7,940 nt of DNA from Syntrophomonadaceae bacterium (GTDB lineage Bacteria; Bacillota; Syntrophomonadia; Syntrophomonadales; Syntrophomonadaceae): positions 1 through 7,940 of the forward strand of contig JAQUGU010000075.1 of NCBI GenBank assembly GCA_028683995.1, in the 5' to 3' direction. The notes under the pieces are model-generated. The model was not told the origin of the DNA and searched no databases. It worked only from the letters and a program-made list of their open reading frames with translations. Below, in pieces: positions 1 through 6,022 of this stretch (its first letter is position 1; every line of letters begins with the position of its first letter). The translations under genes and the position numbers were made by a program.

Positions 1-84
1 AAAAAAGTATAGGAATATGACAATATATATATAGTAGATTACATGATATTGAGATTAGGGGATATACAAAAAAGGGAGAAAGCG

Positions 85-1503
85 ATGAACCGTTTTGCAA
101 CAACTAACAGCGATGCAGGAAGGGAAAGCGGACTGCCGGAAGAATTAAACAATAGCCGGGAGAAAATTCTGGCCTATTCAGGTTTGCCTTCAGAACAGGC
201 TCATCTGTTCACAGCATACCTGGAAGATTATAAGCGTATTCAGGGTGATTATCGGGCTGACAGAGAGATAAGAAGGCTTACGGGACTACTAACGACCATG
301 TTTTTCGAAATCTATGGCCTGGTTGCGAGGAAGGTTTTGCAGGAGAAAAACCCTGGTCGGATTTATAAAATGTTTTTGCACTATGGCTTTATGGACGAAG
401 AGCTGGCCGGGAAAGAGAATACTCTAATCCTTTACGAAATGGTAGATGCGACCCTGCCTGATGGGAAGTACGCTGTTTACAATGGTCAGGACTGGCTGGG
501 AAAAATCATGGATCGGGAAAAAGAACCCTCAGTAAATGATTTTGGACTGGATTATCAGGATATGTTCCGGGAGAAGAAAAAACGGGGTGAGTTATTTGAC
601 AAGGACAAGGCCAGTTATGATGAAGATCTGGATGGCCGCCTGGATCATGAAATAGGTAGTATGTTCAAAATGGGTCAAAGGATGTGCTGTGGTCGGGCAA
701 GTGACTTCTTCCCTATTTTTCATCAGGGGATGGTAATCGGGGATTTGTCTAAATCTCTGGTAACTCCGCAGAGAATCGAGGAGAGTATGAACCGGATCCT
801 GCAGGTTGACTTTTCGGCCTTACACCGGGAAACAGTATATAGCAATCCCGAGAAAGGGATTCGCCAGGAGTTAATTATGCAGGTGGTTAGGCCGGATATT
901 ATTCTTATGCCGGTATTTGGGGCTGAGGGGGTCATGTGGCAGAGTCTAAGTGGAAAACTCATGAACTCTCCCGGACGTTTCCTTTTCCCCATTTTTTCAG
1001 CTGCTAATCAGGATGAGCTCATGATTGATACGGTAGCAAAGTTTCGCTGGGAATTATCTCGAGCACTCTCTGCCTATAGCTTGAGTGACTACCAGGAAGG
1101 GTCCCTGGTGGGGGATTACAGCAGCTATATTCAATTCTACAAGAAGAATCGGGACCTTTCCTCCGATGCCAAAGATAAACTAAAAGTACAGATAGAGAGA
1201 AAGCGCAACAACACCGCCGATGTTTTTGCCTTCGATTACTCAACCTGGGTACTGTATGAATCCCGAGGTATGCTACGCATGAATAAGGTAGCCCGGGAAA
1301 TTCTTTTCAAACACTGCCCTTTCTCCCGACCGATTCGTGATAGCCTGGAGAAGCAGCCTCTGTTTAGCCAATTCATTCGCCAATTTGAAAACATCAGAGC
1401 CAGGCAGGCCCGGTTGTTGGAAGCACGCTATTCTAAATTACAACGCTCTGGCATTGAGCTCGACCCGGAACTGGAGGATAATCTCCTATATTATCAAAGT
1501 TAA
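85..1503 (+). CDS. Conserved-looking protein of unknown function (472 aa)
   Basis: I do not recognise this protein. The start at ATG 85 is chosen because GGGAG at 74-78 sits 6 nt before it; the in-frame ATG at 43 has no Shine-Dalgarno and would add 14 residues. No signal peptide or clear membrane segment is visible, so it is probably cytoplasmic. The first 110 residues look helical and charged (an EKILAYSGLPSEQAHLF region, then LTGLLTTMFFEIYGL near 66-80). A highly charged stretch covers about 143-190. A Cys pair (MCCGRASDFFPIF, about 200-212) precedes a hydrophobic beta-like region (VVRPDIILMPVFGAEGVMW, about 267-285). A W/Y-rich section follows (RWELSRAL, YSSYIQFYKK), then a basic helix (about 365-376), then a C-terminal helical, Arg-rich tail. 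Coding is continuous, ends in TAA, and codon use resembles the neighbours. A weak hairpin lies just downstream. It may be the last gene of an operon entering from the left. Confidence is high that it is coding and very low for any function. Confidence 0.88.
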   Translation: MNRFATTNSDAGRESGLPEELNNSREKILAYSGLPSEQAHLFTAYLEDYKRIQGDYRADREIRRLTGLLTTMFFEIYGLVARKVLQEKNPGRIYKMFLHYGFMDEELAGKENTLILYEMVDATLPDGKYAVYNGQDWLGKIMDREKEPSVNDFGLDYQDMFREKKKRGELFDKDKASYDEDLDGRLDHEIGSMFKMGQRMCCGRASDFFPIFHQGMVIGDLSKSLVTPQRIEESMNRILQVDFSALHRETVYSNPEKGIRQELIMQVVRPDIILMPVFGAEGVMWQSLSGKLMNSPGRFLFPIFSAANQDELMIDTVAKFRWELSRALSAYSLSDYQEGSLVGDYSSYIQFYKKNRDLSSDAKDKLKVQIERKRNNTADVFAFDYSTWVLYESRGMLRMNKVAREILFKHCPFSRPIRDSLEKQPLFSQFIRQFENIRARQARLLEARYSKLQRSGIELDPELEDNLLYYQS

Positions 1504-1509
1504 ACCCTC

Positions 1510-1532
1510 GGGGGCATTATGCCAGCCCTTTT
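1510..1532 (+). terminator. Weak possible terminator after the first gene
   Basis: GGGC at 1512-1515 can pair with GCCC at 1525-1528, extended by two G-U pairs, across a 9-nt loop. Four T residues follow (1529-1532). It begins 7 nt after the stop codon, which is the expected place, but the stem and T tract are both short. Read-through towards the tRNAs is possible. Confidence 0.25.
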
Positions 1533-1587
1533 AGCAGGTGGAGTCAAAGGAACCGGTCTCATAACTCGGGTTTTTCCCCGGCAGGTA

Positions 1588-1616
1588 TTGAAGAATAGGA
1601 CTGCAGCAGGTAGAAT
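1588..1616 (+). promoter_or_regulatory. Sigma-A-type promoter for tRNA-Asp
   Basis: TTGAAG at 1588-1593 and TAGAAT at 1611-1616 are separated by exactly 17 nt. Each hexamer is close to the TTGACA/TATAAT consensus. The predicted start near 1623 would leave a 5' leader of about 40 nt before the mature tRNA at 1665, to be removed by RNase P. Confidence 0.5.
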
Positions 1617-1664
1617 ATTTATATACTGACGGCTTGATGAAAATATATAGAGTGTTAGTTTCGC

Positions 1665-1741
1665 GGAGCCGTGGTGCAGCGGTTTAGCATGTCGGCCTGT
1701 CAAGCCGGAGATCGCGGGTTCAAATCCCGTCGGCTCCGCCA
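1665..1741 (+). tRNA. tRNA-Asp (anticodon GUC)
   Basis: The cloverleaf closes fully. The acceptor stem is GGAGCCG paired with CGGCTCC, with discriminator G at 1738 and an encoded CCA at 1739-1741. The anticodon stem is TCGGC/GCCGG around the loop CTGTCAA, giving anticodon GTC. The T arm is CGGG-TTCAAAT-CCCG. Discriminator G and anticodon GUC are identity elements of tRNA-Asp. It shares its orientation with tRNA-Gly 78 nt downstream. No terminator lies between them, so the two may also be co-transcribed. Confidence 0.97.
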
Positions 1742-1775
1742 TTTATATTATACTTGCGGTTACAGGTCCCAGGTA

Positions 1776-1793
1776 GGCAGGTTGACGCCTGCC
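1776..1793 (+). repeat. Perfect inverted repeat enclosing the tRNA-Gly -35 box
   Basis: GGCAGG at 1776-1781 and CCTGCC at 1788-1793 are exact reverse complements. The six bases between them, TTGACG, are the -35 hexamer proposed for tRNA-Gly. No T tract follows, so it is not an intrinsic terminator. It could be an operator or a chance palindrome. Three CAGGT words also occur here, at 1763, 1770 and 1778. Confidence 0.5.
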
Positions 1794-1810
1794 GCTATCT
1801 GTTATAAAAT
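1782..1810 (+). promoter_or_regulatory. Sigma-A-type promoter for tRNA-Gly
   Basis: TTGACG at 1782-1787, a 17-nt spacer and TAAAAT at 1805-1810 make a good vegetative promoter. Transcription would start at about 1817, only a few bases before the mature tRNA 5' end at 1820. An alternative -10 reading is TATAAA at 1803-1808, but its spacer is only 15 nt. With no terminator visible before scfA, this may also be the promoter for the SCIFF peptide gene. Confidence 0.6.
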
Positions 1811-1819
1811 AACTTTGGT

Positions 1820-1894
1820 GCGGGAGTAGCTCAGTGGTAGAGCACCGGCTTCCCAAGCCGGGTGTCGCGGGTTCGACCCCCGTTTCCCGCTCCA
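1820..1894 (+). tRNA. tRNA-Gly (anticodon CCC)
   Basis: The acceptor stem is GCGGGAG paired with TTCCCGC, with one G-U pair at position 7. Discriminator T at 1891 and an encoded CCA at 1892-1894 follow. The D arm is GCTC/GAGC. The anticodon stem CCGGC/GCCGG encloses the loop TTCCCAA, so the anticodon is CCC, reading GGG codons. The T arm is GCGGG-TTCGACC-CCCGT. The body matches the bacterial tRNA-Gly type. The last six bases, GCTCCA, are also the first bases of a direct repeat copied 46 bp downstream. Confidence 0.96.
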
Positions 1895-1964
1895 TTAATT
1901 GTAAGCGACAGCTTACATCCGTGTCCTGTAAAGGGCTCCATTAATTGTGAGCGATAGCTCACAT
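1889..1964 (+). repeat. Two-copy direct repeat, period 46 bp, starting in the tRNA-Gly 3' end
   Basis: Copy 1 (1889-1918) and copy 2 (1935-1964) share GCTCCATTAATTGT and then a hairpin. The hairpin is TGTAAGC-GACA-GCTTACA in copy 1 (1900-1917) and TGTGAGC-GATA-GCTCACA in copy 2 (1946-1963). The three differences in 30 bases are one loop base and both partners of one stem pair, so each 7-bp stem is perfect. The 16 nt between copies (1919-1934) are not repeated elsewhere in the window. No T tract follows either hairpin, so these are not ordinary terminators. They occupy most of the scfA leader. Confidence 0.8.
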
Positions 1965-1978
1965 GATCAATTTTCAAC

Positions 1979-1984
1979 GGGAGG
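1979..1984 (+). promoter_or_regulatory. Ribosome binding site for scfA
   Basis: GGGAGG lies 8 nt upstream of TTG 1993. It decides the non-ATG start of the peptide gene, which has no ATG or GTG codon in frame near its N-terminus. Confidence 0.75.
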
Positions 1985-1992
1985 TTGGAGAA

Positions 1993-2133
1993 TTGAAAAA
2001 ACATATTATTAATGTAGTAAAACCTAATCTTAAAAGAGATGGGGAAATTAATTGCCGCGAGTGTGCTACTTCTTGCCAGTCAGCTTGCAAGACTTCCTGC
2101 ACCGTGGGCAACCAGATTTGCCGTAAGCAGTAA
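1993..2133 (+). CDS. scfA: SCIFF ribosomal peptide precursor (six cysteines in forty-five residues)
   Basis: This is a 46-residue RiPP precursor starting at TTG and ending at TAA. The N-terminal half is a basic leader (MKKHIINVVKPNLKRDGEIN). The C-terminal half holds all six cysteines, at 21, 24, 28, 32, 36 and 43 (spacing C-x2-C-x3-C-x3-C-x3-C-x6-C), in the family signature SCQSACKTSCTVGNQ. From the literature as I remember it, the maturase links a Cys sulfur to the alpha carbon of a downstream Thr (Cys32 and Thr37 in a studied SCIFF peptide). This peptide has Cys at 32 and Thr at 37. The biological role of the mature product is unknown. A terminator and then scfB follow. A length of 46 residues is normal for the family, and identification is confident. 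Confidence 0.95.
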   Translation: MKKHIINVVKPNLKRDGEINCRECATSCQSACKTSCTVGNQICRKQ

Positions 2134-2146
2134 ACGGCACTAACAC

Positions 2147-2168
2147 AGGGGGCGGTGCCCCTTTTTTT
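2147..2168 (+). terminator. Intrinsic terminator/attenuator between scfA and scfB
   Basis: A stem of 2147-2153 (AGGGGGC, the inner four G's and C giving strong pairs) with 2157-2163 (GCCCCTT) encloses the 3-nt loop GGT. T residues run through 2168 (seven T's, 2162-2168). It begins 13 nt after the scfA stop. An alternative pairing of GGCAC (2136-2140) with GTGCC (2155-2159) would exclude this stem. The likely effect is more scfA than scfB mRNA, with scfB made by read-through. Confidence 0.75.
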
Positions 2169-2182
2169 ATGCGCTGATATCT

Positions 2183-2195
2183 GGAGGGAGAGGGG
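2183..2195 (+). promoter_or_regulatory. Ribosome binding site for scfB
   Basis: The purine tract GGAGGGAGAGGGG ends 7 nt before GTG 2203. It supports that start over the upstream in-frame GTG at 2155, which lies inside the terminator hairpin and would add 16 unrelated residues. Confidence 0.7.
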
Positions 2196-2202
2196 AAAAC
2201 AC

Positions 2203-3576
2203 GTGTACCATCTGGCTGGATATGATTTTGATGCCAACATCCACCTTTATCATTGGAATGAAGTAAACATACTCCTGGACGTAAATAGTGGGGCTATTCA
2301 CGTTTTAGATAATCTGGCTAATGATTTTATCACCTGCCTGATGAATAACCGGGGAGATTTCTACCTGGCGGTAGAAGATTGTAGTCTTCGCTACCCTTCC
2401 GCGGAGGTCATGGAAGTTGCCAATGAAGTACTGGCAGCTTATGAGGATGGAGAAATATTTACCCCGGAAGAAGATTTGACCCTGGACCTGTCGATTTTAC
2501 CGATTAAGGCTCTCTGTCTTAATGTAGCCCACGCCTGTAACATGAAATGCGGCTATTGTTTTGCCAGTCAGGGTAATTTTGGCATGAAACCTGCTCTGAT
2601 GAGTTTGGAAGTGGGCAAGAACTCGTTTGACTTCCTTATTGCCAACAGTAGCGGGGTAAAGAACCTGGAGGTTGACTTCTTTGGTGGTGAACCCTTGCTA
2701 AACTTTGAGGTTGTCCAGGAATTGGTTTTATATGGCCGTAAGCTGGAAGAGGAAACGGGCAAGCAGTTCAATTATACACTTACCACCAATGCCCTGTTAC
2801 TTGACCAGCCGGTTATAGACTTTATTATAGAGCATGATATAGCTATCATTTTGAGTCTGGATGGCAGGCCGGAAACTAATGATCGCCACCGCATACTAAA
2901 CAACGGTAGTGGAAGTTACGAACTGGTGCTGCCGCGGATTCGCCAAATGGTAGCGAACCATCCGGTGAGCTATTACATCAGAGGTACCTTTAGCCGACAT
3001 AACCTGGACTTTGTCAATGACCTGCGCCATATGGTAGACCTGGGTTTTGACTGCCTGTCGCTGGAGCCTGCTATAGGCGCTGATAATGGTTACACCCTGC
3101 AAAATGAAGATCTGCCCCGGGTACTGCAGGAGTATGAGAAACTTACTGACACCCTGGTGGAGTATGATCGTTCGGGTAAGGATATTCACTTTTTCCATTA
3201 CAACCTGGATCTGCAAAAAGGACCTTGTTTGGCTAAACGCCATAGTGGCTGTGGAGCCGGGGTGGATTACCTGGCCATTACTCCGGAGGGAGATATTTAT
3301 CCTTGTCATCAGTTTGTTGGCAAAAAGGAGTTCTATATGGGTAATGTAGCCAGAGGCTCTCTGGACAGTAATGTTAGAACCAGGTTCCAGGGCAACCACC
3401 TGGAAAATAAGGAACAATGTAAGCTATGCTGGGTCAGAAATTTTTGTGGCGGGGGTTGCCATGCCAACAACTACTTTAGTAATGGTGATATTGCTGCCCC
3501 GGCTGAGCTTTCCTGTACCCTGCATAAGAAGCGGATTGAAGGGGCTATTTATCGACAATTACAGAAAGAAGGATAA
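2203..3576 (+). CDS. scfB: SCIFF maturase, radical SAM/SPASM thioether synthase
   Basis: This 457-residue cytoplasmic iron-sulfur enzyme cleaves S-adenosylmethionine to form a thioether link in the ScfA peptide. Residues 1-95 form the leader-binding, RRE/PqqD-like domain, including the typical LLDVNSGAIHVLDNLA segment at about 24-39. The radical SAM barrel starts near 104. Its cluster motif is C112-NMK-C116-GY-C119, followed by the SAM-contacting GGEP at 161-164. The C-terminal SPASM domain supplies ligands for two auxiliary 4Fe-4S clusters: C342, C350, C368, the run C406-x2-C409-x5-C415-x3-C419, and C438. Length is normal and all expected cysteines are present, so the enzyme should be active. 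The gene sits 69 nt after scfA, behind a terminator. No terminator is seen after it, so transcription may continue into the M23 gene. The GTG start is chosen from the ribosome binding site and family alignment memory. Confidence 0.95.
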   Translation: MYHLAGYDFDANIHLYHWNEVNILLDVNSGAIHVLDNLANDFITCLMNNRGDFYLAVEDCSLRYPSAEVMEVANEVLAAYEDGEIFTPEEDLTLDLSILPIKALCLNVAHACNMKCGYCFASQGNFGMKPALMSLEVGKNSFDFLIANSSGVKNLEVDFFGGEPLLNFEVVQELVLYGRKLEEETGKQFNYTLTTNALLLDQPVIDFIIEHDIAIILSLDGRPETNDRHRILNNGSGSYELVLPRIRQMVANHPVSYYIRGTFSRHNLDFVNDLRHMVDLGFDCLSLEPAIGADNGYTLQNEDLPRVLQEYEKLTDTLVEYDRSGKDIHFFHYNLDLQKGPCLAKRHSGCGAGVDYLAITPEGDIYPCHQFVGKKEFYMGNVARGSLDSNVRTRFQGNHLENKEQCKLCWVRNFCGGGCHANNYFSNGDIAAPAELSCTLHKKRIEGAIYRQLQKEG

Positions 3577-3600
3577 GATAATATAAAAAATATGGGCAAG

Positions 3601-3608
3601 TAAGGAGG
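3601..3608 (+). promoter_or_regulatory. Orphan Shine-Dalgarno sequence
   Basis: TAAGGAGG is a full complement of the 16S rRNA 3' end. No ATG, GTG or TTG lies at a usable distance, and the nearest frames close within a few codons. The next gene starts 65 nt further on at ATG 3674 with its own modest GGAG (3663-3666). The site may be a remnant or a ribosome standby site. Confidence 0.4.
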
Positions 3609-3673
3609 AATTTACTAAAAACAAATAGAAGCTTAGAAGGCGAAACAAAAATAATAGAACATGGAGCAGAATA

Positions 3674-5017
3674 ATGATAAATTACTTTCGAGAGCATAAG
3701 ACTTGTTTACCAGCAGTGGCTGTAATTGTGGTTTTACTTGTGAGTTTGATTTGTTTGTTTGGTATAAGGACACCGGGCTATGCGGTCTATGTTAATGGTA
3801 GTAAGGAGTTTGCCCTGAAGCATAAGGCTGATTTGCAAAAGGCCCTGAATAAAATTGAGGCCGGGGCAGAGAAACGCTGCCGACAGGAATTGGAACTATC
3901 AAGCAAAGTGGAATGTAAAAAGGGTTTTATAAGCAGAAATCAGCTGGTATCCTCTAAAGAAGCGGAAAAGAAACTGGCTACGGTTTTGGAATTCAAAGCC
4001 CCAGCGGCTGCCATCATAGTCAATGGTAAAACCATAGCTTACGTTGAAAGCAAGGCGGCAGCGAATAGTCTCATTAACAGGTTAAAAAAAGAATACAGCC
4101 AGCCGGAACAAGGCGAAAAACTTACAGCTGTTGCTTTTGCTGAGAAGGTCAAGATTAAAGAGGAAAAAGTAGCAGTTAAAAAATTGGTAGCGCTGGATAA
4201 AGCCTATGAGTTAATTCGTACCGGAACCAGCAACCCGGAGAAATATATCGTCAAGGAAGGCGATAATTTGTGGCTTATTGCCCGCCGTAACGATATGTAT
4301 GTAGACGATATAGTTAAGGCCAATGGTTTGACTACGGAAAATCTCCAGCTGGAGCAGGAGTTAATATTGGCAAAAAGCAAACCTTACATAAATGTTATTA
4401 CCCAGGTAAAAGGTGAGAAAAAGGAAGTCATACCTTATGAAACCAAGGTTATTGTTGATAAAAACTCTCCCAGCTCTATCCGGATTAAACAGGAGGGACA
4501 AAACGGAGAGCGGCAGATAGCCTATACTGCCAGTAAGCGTAATGGTGTAATTGAAAAGACTAATGTAATAGAAGAAAAGATTCTAAAAGCAGCGGTTGAT
4601 AAGGTTATTATTAAAGGAAACCGGGTAACCCAAATAGCCTCTCGTGGTGGGGGTGGTTCAGGAACCCTGGACTGGCCGACTAATGGACGTATTACTCAGT
4701 ATTACAAGGGCAGCCGCCACACGGGAATTGATATCGGGGGCAGAACCGGTCAGGCTATCAGAGCGGCTGATTCAGGTTATGTGAGTTTTACCGGGTATCA
4801 GGGTAGTTATGGTAAACTGGTTATAGTTAACCATAATAATGGGATAGTTACCAAATACGCCCATTGCAGTTCCATAAATGTATCTACCGGTCAGAAGGTT
4901 GGCAAAGGAGAAACTATTGCTGCGCTAGGTTCAACTGGCCGAAGTAGTGGACCCCACTTGCATTTTGAGGTCCTGGTCAACGGCTCCCCAAATAATCCGC
5001 TTAATTACTTGCGTTAA
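3674..5017 (+). CDS. Membrane-anchored LysM-G5-M23 peptidoglycan endopeptidase
   Basis: This 447-residue protein is predicted to sit outside the membrane and cut peptide cross-links in the cell wall. An uncleaved-looking membrane segment covers about 13-30 with basic residues before it. Two related short repeats follow, YAVYVNG (36-42) and AAIIVNGKTIAYV (112-124), each leading into an Ala/Lys-rich helix. A LysM glycan-binding domain spans about 191-233 (YIVKEGDNLWLIARRND). A G5-type domain spans about 238-315. A natural GGGGSG linker (325-330) leads to the M23/LytM peptidase domain, about 333-447. The zinc and catalytic residues are complete: H349-x3-D353 (HTGID), H397 (KYAHC) and H428-L-H430 (GPHLHFEV). 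The enzyme is therefore predicted active, unlike degenerate relatives. GGAG at 3663-3666 supports ATG 3674. A strong terminator ends the unit. The domain order is common in Clostridia. A role in sporulation or in growth cannot be told apart here. Confidence 0.92.
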   Translation: MINYFREHKTCLPAVAVIVVLLVSLICLFGIRTPGYAVYVNGSKEFALKHKADLQKALNKIEAGAEKRCRQELELSSKVECKKGFISRNQLVSSKEAEKKLATVLEFKAPAAAIIVNGKTIAYVESKAAANSLINRLKKEYSQPEQGEKLTAVAFAEKVKIKEEKVAVKKLVALDKAYELIRTGTSNPEKYIVKEGDNLWLIARRNDMYVDDIVKANGLTTENLQLEQELILAKSKPYINVITQVKGEKKEVIPYETKVIVDKNSPSSIRIKQEGQNGERQIAYTASKRNGVIEKTNVIEEKILKAAVDKVIIKGNRVTQIASRGGGGSGTLDWPTNGRITQYYKGSRHTGIDIGGRTGQAIRAADSGYVSFTGYQGSYGKLVIVNHNNGIVTKYAHCSSINVSTGQKVGKGETIAALGSTGRSSGPHLHFEVLVNGSPNNPLNYLR

Positions 5018-5023
5018 TTAAAG

Positions 5024-5052
5024 AAACCCTGGCCACGGGTCAGGGTTTTTTT
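5024..5052 (+). terminator. Strong intrinsic terminator after the M23 gene
   Basis: AAACCCTG (5024-5031) pairs perfectly with CAGGGTTT (5041-5048) around a 9-nt loop. T residues run from 5046 to 5052. It starts 6 nt after the stop codon. It separates the SCIFF/M23 unit from trxB, which must therefore have its own promoter or depend on read-through. Confidence 0.9.
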
Positions 5053-5067
5053 ATGATTTTTGGCATG

Positions 5068-5075
5068 AAAGGAGA
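5068..5075 (+). promoter_or_regulatory. Ribosome binding site for trxB
   Basis: AAAGGAGA, with core AGGAG at 5070-5074, is 8 nt before GTG 5083. It favours that start over ATG 5053, which abuts the terminator T tract, and over ATG 5065, which has no site upstream. Confidence 0.75.
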
Positions 5076-5082
5076 GAGGTCT

Positions 5083-5988
5083 GTGTATGATGTAATAATT
5101 ATCGGTGGGGGACCAGCCGGACTAACTGCTGCCATTTACACCGGCAGGGCTAAACTGAGAACCCTGGTGCTGGAAGCGGCTATCCTGGGTGGAAATGCCG
5201 GACAAACCGACTTAATTGATAATTATCCAGGCTTTCCCTTTGGGATCAGTGGTGCTGACCTGATGGACAATTTCTTAAAACAAGCCCAGCGCTTCGGGGC
5301 CGAATTAAAAATGGAGGAAGTAATCGGGATTGAGGAATCTCCCGGGGGCAAACGAGTTATTACCAACCAGGGCGAATACCTGGCTCGTTCTGTAATAATT
5401 ACTGTGGGCGCCAGACGCCGGGAACTGGAAGTAGAAGGAGAGAAGGAGTATCTGGGTCGAGGGGTTTCCTACTGTGCAACTTGTGACGGCGCCTTTTTTC
5501 AGGACTACCCGGTTGCAGTAGTGGGCGGGGGTGACTCTGCAGTTAAGGAAGCGCTTTACCTGGCTGATATAGCTTCCCGGGTTTATCTGATTCATCGCCG
5601 GGAGGGTTTTCGGGCTAACCAGAGCGCAGTTGACAAAATGCTGGCCAATGACAAAATTGAACTGAAATTAAACAAGGTGGTAGAACGTATAGAAGGTGAA
5701 GGAATGATGCAGACCCTAACCCTGCAGGATGTTAAAACCGGAGAGGCAGAAAGCCTGCAGGTGGAGGGACTGTTTGTCAGCATCGGACTGGTAGCAGCGG
5801 CGGACTTTATTGAAGGTTTGCTGGAGACCGAGGAGGGCTATATAGTAACAAATAAGAATATGGCTACATCAGTACCCGGCATTTTTGCTGCCGGGGACAT
5901 CAGAGTGAAAACAGCGCGGCAGGTAGCTACTGCTGTAGGTGATGGTGCTCTGGCAGGAATAGCCGTTACTGAGTATTTGAAGGAATAG
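5083..5988 (+). CDS. trxB: Thioredoxin reductase (NADPH, FAD-dependent)
   Basis: This cytoplasmic flavoenzyme of 301 residues transfers electrons from NADPH through FAD and a redox disulfide to thioredoxin. From GTG 5083 the protein begins MYDVIIIGGGPAGL, the usual N-terminus of the family. The FAD-binding GGGPAG is at 8-13. The redox-active pair is C131-AT-C134 in SYCATCDGAFF. The NADPH-binding GGGDSA is at 148-153, and the HRREGFR motif (171-177) has the Arg residues associated with NADPH preference. The second FAD contact, GIFAAGDIR, is at 266-274. Length is typical and nothing is missing. No thioredoxin gene is nearby. The gene lies between a strong terminator and a separate downstream promoter, so it may be transcribed alone. 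I see no convincing promoter in the 35 nt between the terminator and the start. Confidence 0.95.
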   Translation: MYDVIIIGGGPAGLTAAIYTGRAKLRTLVLEAAILGGNAGQTDLIDNYPGFPFGISGADLMDNFLKQAQRFGAELKMEEVIGIEESPGGKRVITNQGEYLARSVIITVGARRRELEVEGEKEYLGRGVSYCATCDGAFFQDYPVAVVGGGDSAVKEALYLADIASRVYLIHRREGFRANQSAVDKMLANDKIELKLNKVVERIEGEGMMQTLTLQDVKTGEAESLQVEGLFVSIGLVAAADFIEGLLETEEGYIVTNKNMATSVPGIFAAGDIRVKTARQVATAVGDGALAGIAVTEYLKE

Positions 5989-6022
5989 CGCCACTATTTG
6001 CTTTCCCCCCGGCAATCCAACC

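Noticed and set aside
7..35. Promoter for the first gene, using TATAGT at 30-35 in the AT-rich left edge
   Set aside because: The 17-nt upstream position reads GTATAG, not a -35 box. The AT-repeat tract makes chance matches likely, and the upstream context is cut off.
1500..1742. Reverse-strand 80-codon ORF beginning MAEPTGFEPAISGLTG
   Set aside because: It is the antisense translation of the tRNA-Asp gene plus flanking sequence. This peptide pattern recurs as a spurious protein wherever this tRNA occurs.
1900..1963. The two hairpins as intrinsic terminators of tRNA-Gly
   Set aside because: Neither 7-bp stem is followed by a run of T residues.
1889..1964. CRISPR array or integration attachment site
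   Set aside because: There are only two copies with internal differences and a single 16-nt spacer. No integrase, cas gene or element boundary is present.
1954..2240. Reverse-strand 88-codon ORF across scfA
   Set aside because: It is antisense to the SCIFF peptide gene, and its Cys-poor translation resembles no family I know.
2896..3417. Reverse-strand 173-codon ORF inside scfB
   Set aside because: It lies wholly opposite a well-supported enzyme gene. Its translation shows no recognisable motif and I see no ribosome binding site assigned to it.
3552..3579. Promoter for the M23 gene (TCGACA, 16 nt, TAAGAT) at the end of scfB
   Set aside because: Both hexamers are only moderate matches in an AT-rich tail. 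Co-transcription with scfB explains expression equally well.
3086..3586. Two forward-strand ORFs of 87 and 71 codons overlapping the end of scfB in another frame
   Set aside because: They are shadows of scfB, whose own frame carries all the SPASM cysteines in this region, so no frameshift is needed.
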